Below, one piece after another: positions 16,920 to 27,768 of a DNA stretch of 37,970 nucleotides; the first letter of the stretch is position 1; each line of letters begins with the position of its first letter. The translations under genes and the position numbers were made by a program. This DNA is from a virus. The notes below the pieces were generated by a model. It was not told the origin of the DNA. It searched no databases and worked only from the letters and a program-made list of their open reading frames with translations. The stretch is taken from positions 1 to 37,970 of the IMG/VR virus record IMGVR_UViG_3300017746_000044. One strand, written 5' to 3'.

Positions 16920-16928
16920 TATAAATAT
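16920..16928 (-). promoter_or_regulatory. Recurrent ATATTTATA element (distal copy of a pair)
   Basis: The coding strand reads CATATTTATAACATATAATA immediately after the stop codon of the 3,063-residue gene. It lies 19 bases from the first copy, about two helical turns, so the two could be read as a tandem site or as alternative promoters. Confidence 0.42.
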
Positions 16929-16929
16929 G

Positions 16930-19900
16930 TTACTCTATTAGTTTTTTATCAACTAAGTCAGATAATAGTTCATCTGGGTTAGTTTTTAGGTTTGATGTTG
17001 GGTACTCCGGTGCAATAAACCCTGTTGAGGATGCACTTATAGGTGGATTACCGTAAGGGTATTGTTGGAATGTAATAAGAGAACTTGCATCTTCCACGTA
17101 CCTTCTTACTAAGAAAAAATCAAGAGGTCTAAATGATTGTTGTCCAAAGTTTACTTTTTTAATTTGTGGTTGAATAGTTCCTTCCTCATCACCTGAATAT
17201 AAAGAAGCTGTTGCTTTAACATCTAAAGATGTACCTATACCCCCAGGAGTAGATTCAAATACAATATCATTACTTGGATGTATATCTCTATCTAAAACTA
17301 CTTCTAACATCCCAACACCATCTTGTATATAACTACTATTTTGTTGTTGAGATGGAGTAATGATTGATGTTATAGAATAAGTTTCTTCTTCTTTACCCAT
17401 AAATCTAATTTCATCATAAGGTTGTACATTCCATGCAGTTTGAATTGTTGGGAATTGTGCAAAACCAGGTTCTATACCATCAGGAAAATCTTTATTAAAA
17501 CTTGAAGTATAAATTAAATCTTTTTGAATAAATCCTCTTCCATATGCCTTATTCATTTGAGATGAACTCATTATTAAAGTATTAGTAATTTTGTTTCCAC
17601 TACCATCTTCTTTAAATATCCAAAAAGGAGCAACTGCTGCTGTAACAGGATTACTTTGTGCACCATTTAATGCCATTCGTACTTCAAATCCACCACCTTG
17701 ACCCGTTGGAAAAAATACAGGATCTAATGCTACATTTCTTTGACCCGAGGTTAAAACAATCATATTACCTGTTCCTATAGCTCTAAAGTTTCTACCTTGT
17801 CTAATAGTAGATGAAGGTACTGTACATGAAACATACCATCTTTGTTTTTGAATAGTACCTCCTAATTGTACTGCTTGAGCAGTTATACCTTGATTAGCAA
17901 GTAAACCATCAATCACATCGGCATTCCAATTAACTGTAACTCCACCAGTTCCTGAAGTACCGGTAATATAAGCAGAGGCTACTTGTGAATAATTAATAGT
18001 ATTTGTTAAAAGATTACCATCTGATTGTAGTATATAAGTTACTAATTCAACTTTAACATTTGATGGTGCAAAGGTATTAAATGAGGTACTAGAAGGACCT
18101 TGAGTATTTGTTCTTTGAAACTTAATGTTCATACTTCCCAATTGTACAGAAGTATTATAATTACCACTTTTACTCTCATTTGAAGTTTGAACTGCATAAG
18201 TAAGAGGGGAAGTATCAATACCTACTTTCATTTCTAAAGTATAAGGTTGAGAAGTAGAATTACCATTGCCTGCATTACCTACTGGATAATCATCGTCATT
18301 TGGGATTCTTATTATTCCTGTTGCAGTATCATATACTTGATAAGTAGTACTACCATCTACAAATGAAGCTGTAACATTAGGAGAAACATTCCCATTTGGG
18401 TTTTTGACTGTTGAATTAAATTCATCAGTAAAGTTTATTCCTTGTACCCCAACTTCTTCACTTTCGGCTAAAAAACCATAATTTGCAAAAGTTGGAACAA
18501 TAGTAGGATCCACAGGTTCATCTCCAATCAAATCTAGTCCCTCACAAAACTCATCTGGTAGGCCTGTAGCGGTATCAAAAGAAGATGTTATAGGGAATAA
18601 ATTTGATTTCTGAGTGTATATAATAGGAACTGGTTTTTGGGTTACTTTTTTAAATTCAACTAACCCATTTAAAGGATTTAATATAGTATTATCTGTATTT
18701 TGATTTAAAGCTACTGTTCCTTTAGATATCTCAGGATATGAATCAAATGTACCTTGAACATTATATAAAGTAATATCTGATAATTTAGGTTGAGTAGCAG
18801 CTCCATCTTGTCCAATTAAATATTGTATGTTATATTGAGTAGTATTATTTAATAAAGGATATAAATCTGTAGTATTTTTAAAATAAGCTAAAAATCCTCT
18901 TGATATTTCAATATTTGGTAATTTTCCATATCCACCAGAATCACCAGGAGTCCATGAATTTATTTTAGCACTATTTGTTCGAGTACCAAAATATCTAGGA
19001 TTTGCAGATGAAAATTTAGTATAATTAGATTCAGGTACTGAGGCTCTTGAAGCTGAAAAGTCAATAATTTGTTGCCAATTACTTGGTATAACTGTACCAA
19101 AATTATAATCTACATCTTGTAATCTATCATTTTTTCTTCCTTCACTATAATTATTTAATAAAGGTTGGCAATCTAAAGCAAGATTAAAGTTAGAATCATC
19201 ACTAAATACAGTAGGTATAGAAGGATCTACATTAGGAGGAATTGATGAAGAAAAACTCATACTATATTCAGTAACAATAAGTCCCTTTTGAACTACTGCT
19301 GCGTTATTAGATCCACTGCTTACTAATAAAGCCATTTTTAAAACTGTATTATAATCTAATTGAGCAGGTAAAATATTTTCTTGTAATGTAATTCTTTTTC
19401 CATTTCCATGAGCTGTACTATATGAACTAGTTATATACATTATATCTCCACCTAATTCTGGCATTTCATTAGGGAAGTTGTTTGCTGAACCTGAATATAT
19501 TATTAGAGATGCTGTTGTCCATGTACCACCCGCTGCTGGGCTAATTCCTGATCCGCCATATTCATCAGTTCCATATTCAGCATTTCCATATAATGCTGAT
19601 GTAGGAGCAGAGGCATCAAAAGCTTGTACAAAAACAGAAGCAGTCATTGACAATGTTCCAAATTGTGGTGTTACATCAAATATATAGGCACCATCTAAAC
19701 TTGAAGTTGCAGATTGAGAATATACAACATATGCATCTATAATTTTAGTTGCAAAACCTGCTGGTATTGGTACTCCACCTACATATCTATTACTTACTGA
19801 TCCTGTTACTACATAAGGATTATTCCAAGTTGTAAGTTCATTTGGAAATGGACTACCTACAACAGCATCAATTTGCGGGTTTGGTAATGAAGTATTATAT

Positions 19901-22900
19901 ATTTCACTAAAATTAACTGATAATCCTACAACTGGATTTTCAACAGATAATACTAACTGTTGTCCTGCTTGTAATGTAATTGTTGTATCAGCAGATAATA
20001 AACCTGATTGTAATGAATATACTGAGGATCCATCTGCTGATGTTATTTGTCCTGTGGTTGTAATATCATTATTAATATATATTCTTAGATTACCAGCATT
20101 TTGATTTCTAAAAAGTCTAACATTATAATCACCACCAATTGTAATATTTATTCTACGATATGAAGGACCAAATGGAAAACCAAAGAATCGCATATCTTCA
20201 CTTATATTTTGTGCTCCTCCATTATCAGCTCCAGGACTTAGACCAACTCCATCAAAACTAACAGCTGCAAATTGATATACATCTATAGTTTGTGATGTAT
20301 TATTTGTATCTTTATAATCTATAGTAATAGGGTTATGTCCTGATCCTACTTGGTTTTCTAAATCATAAGTTGCATAATCTCCAAATCTAGTCCATAAACC
20401 AAATTCTGTTCTACCATTAGTAAATCTACCAGTATCAAAATCACTCATTGTGAAGATATAATCTCCTCTAGGAAATATTATATCAGGTAAGGTTTGATCT
20501 CCTGCGGGTTGTGTTCCAGTTAAAAGAGATAGTGATGATGTATTTTCACCATCATAAAGTTCTCCAAATAATATTGGATCTTGCCCAAATCCTAAAGCTG
20601 TAGAATTTTGAACTGTTTCACCATTATTGGTTGTTAAATCATAAAAATAAGGATGTTGATTAACATAAGTACCACCAAGTAGGTTAAATCCACCTCCTCC
20701 TCCTCCTAATGGATTAGTAATAACTGCTGAACAAGCTCCATTTGTATTATTTACATCTAATACAATTGAAAAACTACCAAACGAAATTGGAGATATAACT
20801 TGACTTTGATTTAAACTAGCATCTGCACAAATAGCTACTGTTTGATTATTAAGCATTGAAATAGGTCCTGTAAGCACTCCATCTTCATCAGTATAATAAA
20901 GTTGACATATAAAATCATTACAAGTTACATCATAAGAATTTCCAGTTGGAGTTGGTGGTGGTACAGAAGCTTGTTCATTTTGATACATTCTTAATGTAGC
21001 AAAAGGAGTACCATCTGATTGTGAAATCGATATTGCTGAACCAGAACCAATAGCTGGACCTATAGCACCTGGAATATTTAGTTTAGTTTGGTAAGTTGTA
21101 AATATAAAAGGTCTTACTTGTCTTAATTCACTATATATTTGAAAACTTCCTGATGTTTGAGTTACTGATGGGAAAGTTTCTGTTGCATTTAAAGGTTTTT
21201 GATAGGTTAAGGTATTTGGAATATTTCCTTGTGTACCCAACATAGTTGCAAATTTTCGTCGTACATCATCATAATAGGGTGGAGGACCAGTTAACGAAAT
21301 AATCGGACTACCACTATATACCATAGGATCATATTCTAAATAGGGTTCACTTGGAGCTCCTGATCCTGTTTCTGTTAAATAATAAATTTTAAATGGTCTA
21401 TGGATATATCTATTATATCTCCAAGCATTTGCATCTGGGGCAGCATTTTGCCATTCACCTCCAGCAGTAAATCCACTATTTTCTCCTTGGTATACCCATA
21501 ATTCATTATCATTAGAAATTGGGATTGTTAAACTTGTTTGACCCGGAGGAGTATAACCTCCTGGTAGATTAGTTCCTTGAGATATTATTTGTGCTACTAG
21601 ACTACTTGAATATAAAGCACCTGGGGTTTTTAAATCGTTTTGAAATTGAGAACCAGATATATAAATAGCATTATTGCTAGCATTATAATAATAATTTACT
21701 CCTTGAGCCGAACTTTGGCTAGTCCAAGCTATATTAAAATAATTATTTGTTGCTACAGGTCCTACTGATGAATCCGGAATATTAGAATAATCTAAAAATG
21801 ATTCTGATGGAATTTGTATCCAGCTACTTCCCTGTTGGTCTAAATGAGCATTCATAAACCATGGGTAATTACTTGCGGGATCTGTTCCTGACTGTAATGT
21901 AGTATCAGTATTATCTATTTCATGTGATCCTGTATTAAAGTTATCTAATACATCACTTAATATACCTGTAGAAGATATAAAAGTACCATTTTGATAAAAA
22001 TTAGAACTAGCCCAACCTCTAAAAAATGATTCTGTAGGGTAGTTTTTGTTTACTAAAGGACTTCCAGGTAAGGGGAAATAACCTTGTGGTATTGAGGATG
22101 ATATTCCTGTGTTTATTACTACATCAGGATCAGTACTTGTATCATCTGTAGCATACCAAATAAAGTCTCCACTTGCTGAAAAGTTAAAATCAAAAAATGC
22201 AGAATCTGCAGAAGAAACAGCAGTTGATGAAATTTCTGGTACTGTAAAAGCTAAAGCGGCACCAACACTATTAGCATTTGGTGATAAATCTGCTGGTTGG
22301 ATTGCTACTGATTCTATATAATATGTAGCATTTCTTTCAGTTAATATATTCCCATTAAAATCTGTTGCATTACTAAAACTAAATATAATAAATTCAACTC
22401 CCTGTATAAAAGAAGCAATATTATAACCATTATATGTCTCTAAAGACATTTTTATATAAGTTACAACTCCATCACTATTAGTACTTAAAGTTTGACCATT
22501 ATTCCAAAACCATACAAACCCTGATGGAGGTTGATTACTTGGGTCTAAGAAGTCTTGTTCAGAAATAGTATTAGTATTATTATTTCCATCAGCACTCCAA
22601 AATACAGGTATATATCTATATTCAGTCATACTAACTTTAAAATATGCACTACAAATATCATTTAAACCTACTTCAATATTAGAACCACTAAACTCTCCAT
22701 TATAAAATTCTCTTTGATCTGTTCTATCAATTGGAGCTGAACCACTAATAGATTCCCAAGCTTCATTCCAACTTTGTGTTACAAAATATCTATTATCAGG
22801 ACCTAAATTTAAGGTTCCAGATGGGTAAGTTTGTAAACCATTAAAAGGTTCAAATCCACCACCTGTACCTCCACTAAATTTATATATAGCAGAACCCGAA

Positions 22901-25900
22901 TCTGAATATTGTGGATAATCATTTGATCCTAAACTATAATTTTTAGGTAAATTTCTAACTGAGCCTGAATAATTATGGAAAGAAGAAGTTACCTGAGCTG
23001 GTCTTTGTCTATTTCTTTCTAATAAATGTTGTTTAATAACAACACCAGAAGATAAACTTGTTCTTGCAGGAGTAAAATCTTCTATCATTTTAAATAATGA
23101 ATTATCAAAGAATTTTATTAATCTAACAAAATCAGTTACATCATAATTAGTTATATATTTTTCAAAATATGCATCTCTTAAAACATCTAAATCAGGATAA
23201 GTTCTATCTGATGAGGATATTAATCGTGGATCACCAATATATTCCCCTATATTAAAATACCCTAATTGACCTGTAATATCATCATTAATTTGATCTTGAG
23301 GTGAAAATGCTACTTCTAAATAATTTATACTAGGAGTAAAACTTTCACTTACATATGAAGTTTGTTGTATTGATTCATATCCAGATAAAGTATCACCTTC
23401 AGGAAGTATAAGTGCTTCTGTCTGTATTTTATCTGTTACTCTATTTCTCATTCCTGATGGAGATTGATCAGGGTATACATCTTCTATATTTTTTAACCAT
23501 GTAGGTTTAGCTGATGAAAATGATGCAGTACTTGCTATATCATTTCTAAATGAAGAGGTAGTAACCCAAGATCCAGTAACTTTAGGGTGGATGGATGTAT
23601 TAAATGAACCTGTTTTTAACATTGTACCTAATGGTAATCTAAATGCTAGTTGGTTAGGAGCACTATTTATATTATTTCCTTCAAATGAATAAGGATTCAT
23701 AGTATAATCAAAAAATACACTTTGACTTAAGGGTTCTGTAAAATATCTTACTTCTTGTAATGATCCAGAGAATGGAAAGTAATAAGTACTATCAAATAAA
23801 ACATAAGTTTGAGGTAACCAAAACATTTGATCCGCAGCTTCCCACTTAGTAGTATCAGCATTAATTTCATCACTTCCTGTAAATCCTAAATTTTCTCCTA
23901 TTGCATTAGCAGATAATAATTCAAATTTACCATCTTTTCTATTAATTTGAACTGACCACCAATCACCATCCCAAAATGGTAAATATAACGAAGCATAATT
24001 TCCAGGGTTTATTGTTTCATTAGGCCAAAATTTTAAAGTACCATAGTTTTTATATTTACTTTCTGTTGATCCTGAATATGATCCAGTTAATAATAAACTT
24101 TCATTATATTCTAAAGCCATTGCAATTTTACTCCCAACTCCTGTGCTGCTATAAAAGAATGATTGAGTGATAGGAGTATTAGAAGCAGAAGGTATTCCAT
24201 TTGTTTTAAATCTAAATTGAATAGCACCCGGTGAGTTTTCATCTGCGTTAAAATCACTATTTAAATTAAATGAAGAAGTAAAAGCTGAACTGGTTGTATT
24301 TAACCCAACATTATAAAAATCTTGTTTTAAATCCCAATCTTGGGAGTTATTTCTATCTTTACCCCCAAATTCATTTATTCTTAAAATTGTATCTGGGATG
24401 CCATATGAAGTAATTAATGCTCTTAAACCAGCTACTGTTCCTTTAGTTTTAAGTAAATAAGGTAAATTATGGTAAATTCGTTTATATAAACGTTTATTAA
24501 CATCGTCTAATGGAACTATATCGTTTGATGCAGATATTGTTGAATCTACATATTCATACCCAGAAGGTGTATTAACAGCACCACCAATTGATCCTGTCAT
24601 ATATGGGAAAGGAAATGAACTACCTGAAGGGGTTAGTCCTAAAAATGCTGTATATAAGTCGTTAGTATTAAAATTATTAGAATATAATTTTACCCCAAAA
24701 TCTCTAATAGCATCGGCTACCATATCTTTTGCAATACCATAATCTAGACGGTTATCAGCATCAAATTTAGTAGTAATATTTTTAGTATATAACCATAAAT
24801 TATCATAATGTTGTCCCACCATATCAACAAACAATTCATATTTGACATTTTGAGGATCACTTCTTAGATATTCTGGAATTGCAAAATATAATGAATTTTG
24901 ATTTTCTTCATCATAATTAGAAGCAGTAATTGATTGACCACCATAATAAGGGCTTTCATCATCTGTTGAACCTAACCATTCTAAAACTTCTGTACTACCC
25001 GTAGGATATAAAATAAATGGTGGTTCCGAATTAGATTTAGGATAAGAAGAATCTGATCCACTGTTAAAGTAAAGAAAATATTCATAACCATCAAAATTTT
25101 TAATAGTATCTTGAATTGTTTGACTAAATACTGCTTGACTAGAACTATAAATTTCTGAGCCAGTTGTTGCTGAGGTAATTTTACCTAACTGTAAACTAGC
25201 AGATTGTATTACTCCTACTTTATGATAAAAGTTTTGTAATCTGGTATAGGCAGAAGAAAAGTAAATAAAATCATTATAATCTTCATAATTAATATTAATA
25301 TCAATTTCTTTACGAGTAAGTAAACTATTTATTTGATTAAAAGAAGACGTTAAATCAGATTCTACTAAAGTATTATATGAAAAATCCATTCCAGGAGTAC
25401 CTGATTCTCCTTTAATATTTAAACTATAATTAGGGCCTGATATATAACTAAAATCATCTGGTGTAAAATCTAATGGAGGAAAAACAACATTATAAGATTG
25501 AGGTGTAGATATTTGTTCTACAACGGTACATTGAGATTTTGTTGTAAAATTACTAGGAAGAGGTTCATACAATTTAATTAAAACCGTAGGGTTTAATTCA
25601 TCTTCTAAATCTAGTTCAATATTATTAGCAATTACTTGTTGATTGTTACCAAAATTAAGGAAAAAATCTACAAAATATTCTGCTTCATCTCTATATGCTA
25701 TAAATTCTAAACTAGAACTTATTAATAATTCATTAGTAATTTGGGTACTATCTAATCGAATTTCAGTTCTATCCGAACTAATTTCACTTATATAATATTG
25801 GGTATTTAAAGTAGAACCTAATCTTGGTCTATAAAAGTCATATGATATATAATATGAACCCATATCAAAACCTAATCTTTCTAAATCATTAGAGGGTTTT

Positions 25901-26121
25901 AATACTATATCTCCTTCAGTAACACTATAATTAGTATAAGGAACTTGACTTGAAATTCTATTTTGGTTCCCATCATATATGTAGGCTTCAATATAATCAC
26001 TAGAGGCAGTAAAAGCAGTATCTAAACTGTTATTAGCAATTAAAGTTTCATCTGAAGTAGAATAATCTTGAAATTCAAATGTTTGAGGATCTACGGTATT
26101 TATGACTATGTTTTTTTCCAT
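16930..26121 (-). CDS. Giant tail/baseplate structural protein (3,063 residues)
   Basis: A very large virion protein following the gp25-gp6 baseplate genes, where T4 has gp7 and gp8. Visible landmarks: an N-terminal beta region; a helical segment with LPYLLKTKGTVAGLRALITS (about 550-570), resembling the P2 tail protein I family; a lectin/LamG-like beta-sandwich (about 629-810) including IQFRFKT and DGDWWSVQINRKDGKFELLS; the motif FTPARTSLSSGVVIKQHLLE (about 1020-1040), recalled from large structural proteins of marine phages; a glycine run near 1806; and long beta-rich stretches to the C-terminus. No membrane helix or chaperone domain is seen. T4 gp7 is about a third of this length, so this may combine a wedge component with fibre- or sugar-binding domains. 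The exact role is inferred from position and the gpI-like region. Confidence 0.85.
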   Translation of the reverse strand: MEKNIVINTVDPQTFEFQDYSTSDETLIANNSLDTAFTASSDYIEAYIYDGNQNRISSQVPYTNYSVTEGDIVLKPSNDLERLGFDMGSYYISYDFYRPRLGSTLNTQYYISEISSDRTEIRLDSTQITNELLISSSLEFIAYRDEAEYFVDFFLNFGNNQQVIANNIELDLEDELNPTVLIKLYEPLPSNFTTKSQCTVVEQISTPQSYNVVFPPLDFTPDDFSYISGPNYSLNIKGESGTPGMDFSYNTLVESDLTSSFNQINSLLTRKEIDININYEDYNDFIYFSSAYTRLQNFYHKVGVIQSASLQLGKITSATTGSEIYSSSQAVFSQTIQDTIKNFDGYEYFLYFNSGSDSSYPKSNSEPPFILYPTGSTEVLEWLGSTDDESPYYGGQSITASNYDEENQNSLYFAIPEYLRSDPQNVKYELFVDMVGQHYDNLWLYTKNITTKFDADNRLDYGIAKDMVADAIRDFGVKLYSNNFNTNDLYTAFLGLTPSGSSFPFPYMTGSIGGAVNTPSGYEYVDSTISASNDIVPLDDVNKRLYKRIYHNLPYLLKTKGTVAGLRALITSYGIPDTILRINEFGGKDRNNSQDWDLKQDFYNVGLNTTSSAFTSSFNLNSDFNADENSPGAIQFRFKTNGIPSASNTPITQSFFYSSTGVGSKIAMALEYNESLLLTGSYSGSTESKYKNYGTLKFWPNETINPGNYASLYLPFWDGDWWSVQINRKDGKFELLSANAIGENLGFTGSDEINADTTKWEAADQMFWLPQTYVLFDSTYYFPFSGSLQEVRYFTEPLSQSVFFDYTMNPYSFEGNNINSAPNQLAFRLPLGTMLKTGSFNTSIHPKVTGSWVTTSSFRNDIASTASFSSAKPTWLKNIEDVYPDQSPSGMRNRVTDKIQTEALILPEGDTLSGYESIQQTSYVSESFTPSINYLEVAFSPQDQINDDITGQLGYFNIGEYIGDPRLISSSDRTYPDLDVLRDAYFEKYITNYDVTDFVRLIKFFDNSLFKMIEDFTPARTSLSSGVVIKQHLLERNRQRPAQVTSSFHNYSGSVRNLPKNYSLGSNDYPQYSDSGSAIYKFSGGTGGGFEPFNGLQTYPSGTLNLGPDNRYFVTQSWNEAWESISGSAPIDRTDQREFYNGEFSGSNIEVGLNDICSAYFKVSMTEYRYIPVFWSADGNNNTNTISEQDFLDPSNQPPSGFVWFWNNGQTLSTNSDGVVTYIKMSLETYNGYNIASFIQGVEFIIFSFSNATDFNGNILTERNATYYIESVAIQPADLSPNANSVGAALAFTVPEISSTAVSSADSAFFDFNFSASGDFIWYATDDTSTDPDVVINTGISSSIPQGYFPLPGSPLVNKNYPTESFFRGWASSNFYQNGTFISSTGILSDVLDNFNTGSHEIDNTDTTLQSGTDPASNYPWFMNAHLDQQGSSWIQIPSESFLDYSNIPDSSVGPVATNNYFNIAWTSQSSAQGVNYYYNASNNAIYISGSQFQNDLKTPGALYSSSLVAQIISQGTNLPGGYTPPGQTSLTIPISNDNELWVYQGENSGFTAGGEWQNAAPDANAWRYNRYIHRPFKIYYLTETGSGAPSEPYLEYDPMVYSGSPIISLTGPPPYYDDVRRKFATMLGTQGNIPNTLTYQKPLNATETFPSVTQTSGSFQIYSELRQVRPFIFTTYQTKLNIPGAIGPAIGSGSAISISQSDGTPFATLRMYQNEQASVPPPTPTGNSYDVTCNDFICQLYYTDEDGVLTGPISMLNNQTVAICADASLNQSQVISPISFGSFSIVLDVNNTNGACSAVITNPLGGGGGGFNLLGGTYVNQHPYFYDLTTNNGETVQNSTALGFGQDPILFGELYDGENTSSLSLLTGTQPAGDQTLPDIIFPRGDYIFTMSDFDTGRFTNGRTEFGLWTRFGDYATYDLENQVGSGHNPITIDYKDTNNTSQTIDVYQFAAVSFDGVGLSPGADNGGAQNISEDMRFFGFPFGPSYRRINITIGGDYNVRLFRNQNAGNLRIYINNDITTTGQITSADGSSVYSLQSGLLSADTTITLQAGQQLVLSVENPVVGLSVNFSEIYNTSLPNPQIDAVVGSPFPNELTTWNNPYVVTGSVSNRYVGGVPIPAGFATKIIDAYVVYSQSATSSLDGAYIFDVTPQFGTLSMTASVFVQAFDASAPTSALYGNAEYGTDEYGGSGISPAAGGTWTTASLIIYSGSANNFPNEMPELGGDIMYITSSYSTAHGNGKRITLQENILPAQLDYNTVLKMALLVSSGSNNAAVVQKGLIVTEYSMSFSSSIPPNVDPSIPTVFSDDSNFNLALDCQPLLNNYSEGRKNDRLQDVDYNFGTVIPSNWQQIIDFSASRASVPESNYTKFSSANPRYFGTRTNSAKINSWTPGDSGGYGKLPNIEISRGFLAYFKNTTDLYPLLNNTTQYNIQYLIGQDGAATQPKLSDITLYNVQGTFDSYPEISKGTVALNQNTDNTILNPLNGLVEFKKVTQKPVPIIYTQKSNLFPITSSFDTATGLPDEFCEGLDLIGDEPVDPTIVPTFANYGFLAESEEVGVQGINFTDEFNSTVKNPNGNVSPNVTASFVDGSTTYQVYDTATGIIRIPNDDDYPVGNAGNGNSTSQPYTLEMKVGIDTSPLTYAVQTSNESKSGNYNTSVQLGSMNIKFQRTNTQGPSSTSFNTFAPSNVKVELVTYILQSDGNLLTNTINYSQVASAYITGTSGTGGVTVNWNADVIDGLLANQGITAQAVQLGGTIQKQRWYVSCTVPSSTIRQGRNFRAIGTGNMIVLTSGQRNVALDPVFFPTGQGGGFEVRMALNGAQSNPVTAAVAPFWIFKEDGSGNKITNTLIMSSSQMNKAYGRGFIQKDLIYTSSFNKDFPDGIEPGFAQFPTIQTAWNVQPYDEIRFMGKEEETYSITSIITPSQQQNSSYIQDGVGMLEVVLDRDIHPSNDIVFESTPGGIGTSLDVKATASLYSGDEEGTIQPQIKKVNFGQQSFRPLDFFLVRRYVEDASSLITFQQYPYGNPPISASSTGFIAPEYPTSNLKTNPDELLSDLVDKKLIE

Positions 26122-26133
26122 TTAATGTTGCTA

Positions 26134-26604
26134 TTAATAAACACTAGTATTTGTATCTGTTCCACTATTTGCTGATGCACCACCTGCTACTATATTACTA
26201 GAAATATTTGTTAATGGGTTATTATCTACTCCTAAATCTAAAGAACCAGTATCAAATGAAACTCCAGATTCTAATTCTAATACTTTTATTTGTTCTGCTA
26301 GTAATTCTTTTCTTAAACCTGCAATTTCTTCTTGTAGTGCTATAATTTCTGCTGATAAATCATCAAAATTAATATATTGACCACTTTGTTCTACTAAAAA
26401 TTGATGTGAATTAGTATCCCCATTAGGTGGTATATCATAAAAAATAGCATTATAATTTGAAAAAAATTCTTCAACACTTATTGTATCTTCAGCACTAGCA
26501 CTAACTGAAGGGACGCCTAATTGAGAAAAATTGGTATCAATTACTTGTTCATATTGAGTTTTATTAAAAACTTCTTTTTTTAAATCAATGTTTTCAGTTT
26601 GCAT
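26134..26604 (-). CDS. Coiled-coil virion protein of unknown function
   Basis: A 156-residue acidic protein. Residues about 79-115 (LSAEIIALQEEIAGLRKELL and on) show clear heptads and should form a coiled coil. The flanks are low-complexity Ser/Asn/Asp/Gly-rich. It sits 12 bases before the giant tail gene and five bases after the DNRLRE-like gene, within the baseplate operon. It is most likely a small trimeric or dimeric linker or chaperone for its large neighbour. No homologue is recognised. Confidence 0.65.
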   Translation of the reverse strand: MQTENIDLKKEVFNKTQYEQVIDTNFSQLGVPSVSASAEDTISVEEFFSNYNAIFYDIPPNGDTNSHQFLVEQSGQYINFDDLSAEIIALQEEIAGLRKELLAEQIKVLELESGVSFDTGSLDLGVDNNPLTNISSNIVAGGASANSGTDTNTSVY

Positions 26605-26609
26605 AATAT

Positions 26610-27758
26610 TTAACCATTTACAACTTTAAAATAATATTGATCATCTTTTACTATAGTATTATTATCTACAGTAGTTTGAATTAATATTTCATAATATCTT
26701 TCAGGTTCTAGTCCATTCATATATAATGTAAAATAACTTCCTGTGGAATCACAACTAATTTGAGTAAATTCTTCATCAAAATTTATAATATATTCATTTG
26801 TATCTAAATCTTTTATAGCATAATATGATTCTTGTGGTAAAGCAAAATTATCAGTATACACAGAAGAGGTTTGAAAAGTTCTAGTTGGAAATTCTGGTCT
26901 GCAGTTTATTCTAAATTGATTAATACTTTCACTATAAAATACTCCTTGATTATTATCAATAGCTAGATATAAATCAGGTGTATTAATTATAGGTAAATTT
27001 GTAGAATATTTATAATCTCTCCATTTTATTTCTAATTGAGGAGGATATATGGTATTTGTATCAACAGAATAAAATTGCATTTTAGGTTGGATAGATAAAT
27101 TAGAATCAAATTCAATTTCATCACTCCATTTTAAAATAAACCCATTATTTTCTATCTCAGTATAAGTACCAGGTATGTTATATGAACTAGAGTACCATGT
27201 TTTAACTATATCTGTTACATCTACATTTATATCTTTTTCAGTTCTTAAATTAAAAGATTGAGAATATTCTAAATTAAGTCTAGTATCACTAGATGCTGTA
27301 TACCATGTACCACCACCTTCAGATGCCGTTATAAATGAAGCTGTAACATTAGTTGCGAAATTATTAGTAGACCAAGCATTAGACCCGTTATTTGATCTAA
27401 ATTCCCAACTAACACCATTAGTTGTAGGTGGGCTATCTGAATATTCACCACTTCCATTATTCCAAGATCCTGAGATAGGATATACATATAAATCAGATTT
27501 CATCACTATACCATTAGCTGTTGAAATAAATGATTTTAAACTTGCAGATATTGCAGTAGAACCAGTATTTAAAGTGTTTATAACATCATTAATTTGGGAT
27601 TGATCAAATTGAATAATAGGTCTAGCAACAACAGGTGTTCCTATTGTTGTAGGATTAAGATTTGAAATTTCAAGAATAGAATCTATACCTGTATTTGTAA
27701 GAGGATATCTTGAATACATGGTTGCATCTTGAAGTGGGAAAATTTTATATACTGCCAT
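26610..27758 (-). CDS. DNRLRE-like baseplate/tail structural protein
   Basis: A 382-residue protein with the layout of a DNRLRE-type (disaggregatase-related) beta domain. The N-terminal 'D-A-T-M-Y....N-T-G' strand (about 11-25) is followed by LYVYPISGSWNNGSGEYSDS (about 90-110) and then INVDVTDIVKTWYSSSYN, with a later NNGFILKW (about 175-210). These match the family's 'W..g', 'vDvT..v..W' and 'nGf.l' positions. Such domains are found on secreted and surface carbohydrate-associated proteins. The C-terminal third (from about 250) looks like an immunoglobulin-type beta domain ending YYFKVVNG. Its place directly after gp6 suggests a baseplate component, perhaps the functional counterpart of gp8 or a surface-binding accessory. 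The family match is from pattern only. Confidence 0.68.
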   Translation of the reverse strand: MAVYKIFPLQDATMYSRYPLTNTGIDSILEISNLNPTTIGTPVVARPIIQFDQSQINDVINTLNTGSTAISASLKSFISTANGIVMKSDLYVYPISGSWNNGSGEYSDSPPTTNGVSWEFRSNNGSNAWSTNNFATNVTASFITASEGGGTWYTASSDTRLNLEYSQSFNLRTEKDINVDVTDIVKTWYSSSYNIPGTYTEIENNGFILKWSDEIEFDSNLSIQPKMQFYSVDTNTIYPPQLEIKWRDYKYSTNLPIINTPDLYLAIDNNQGVFYSESINQFRINCRPEFPTRTFQTSSVYTDNFALPQESYYAIKDLDTNEYIINFDEEFTQISCDSTGSYFTLYMNGLEPERYYEILIQTTVDNNTIVKDDQYYFKVVNG

Positions 27759-27768
27759 TGTTTATGTT

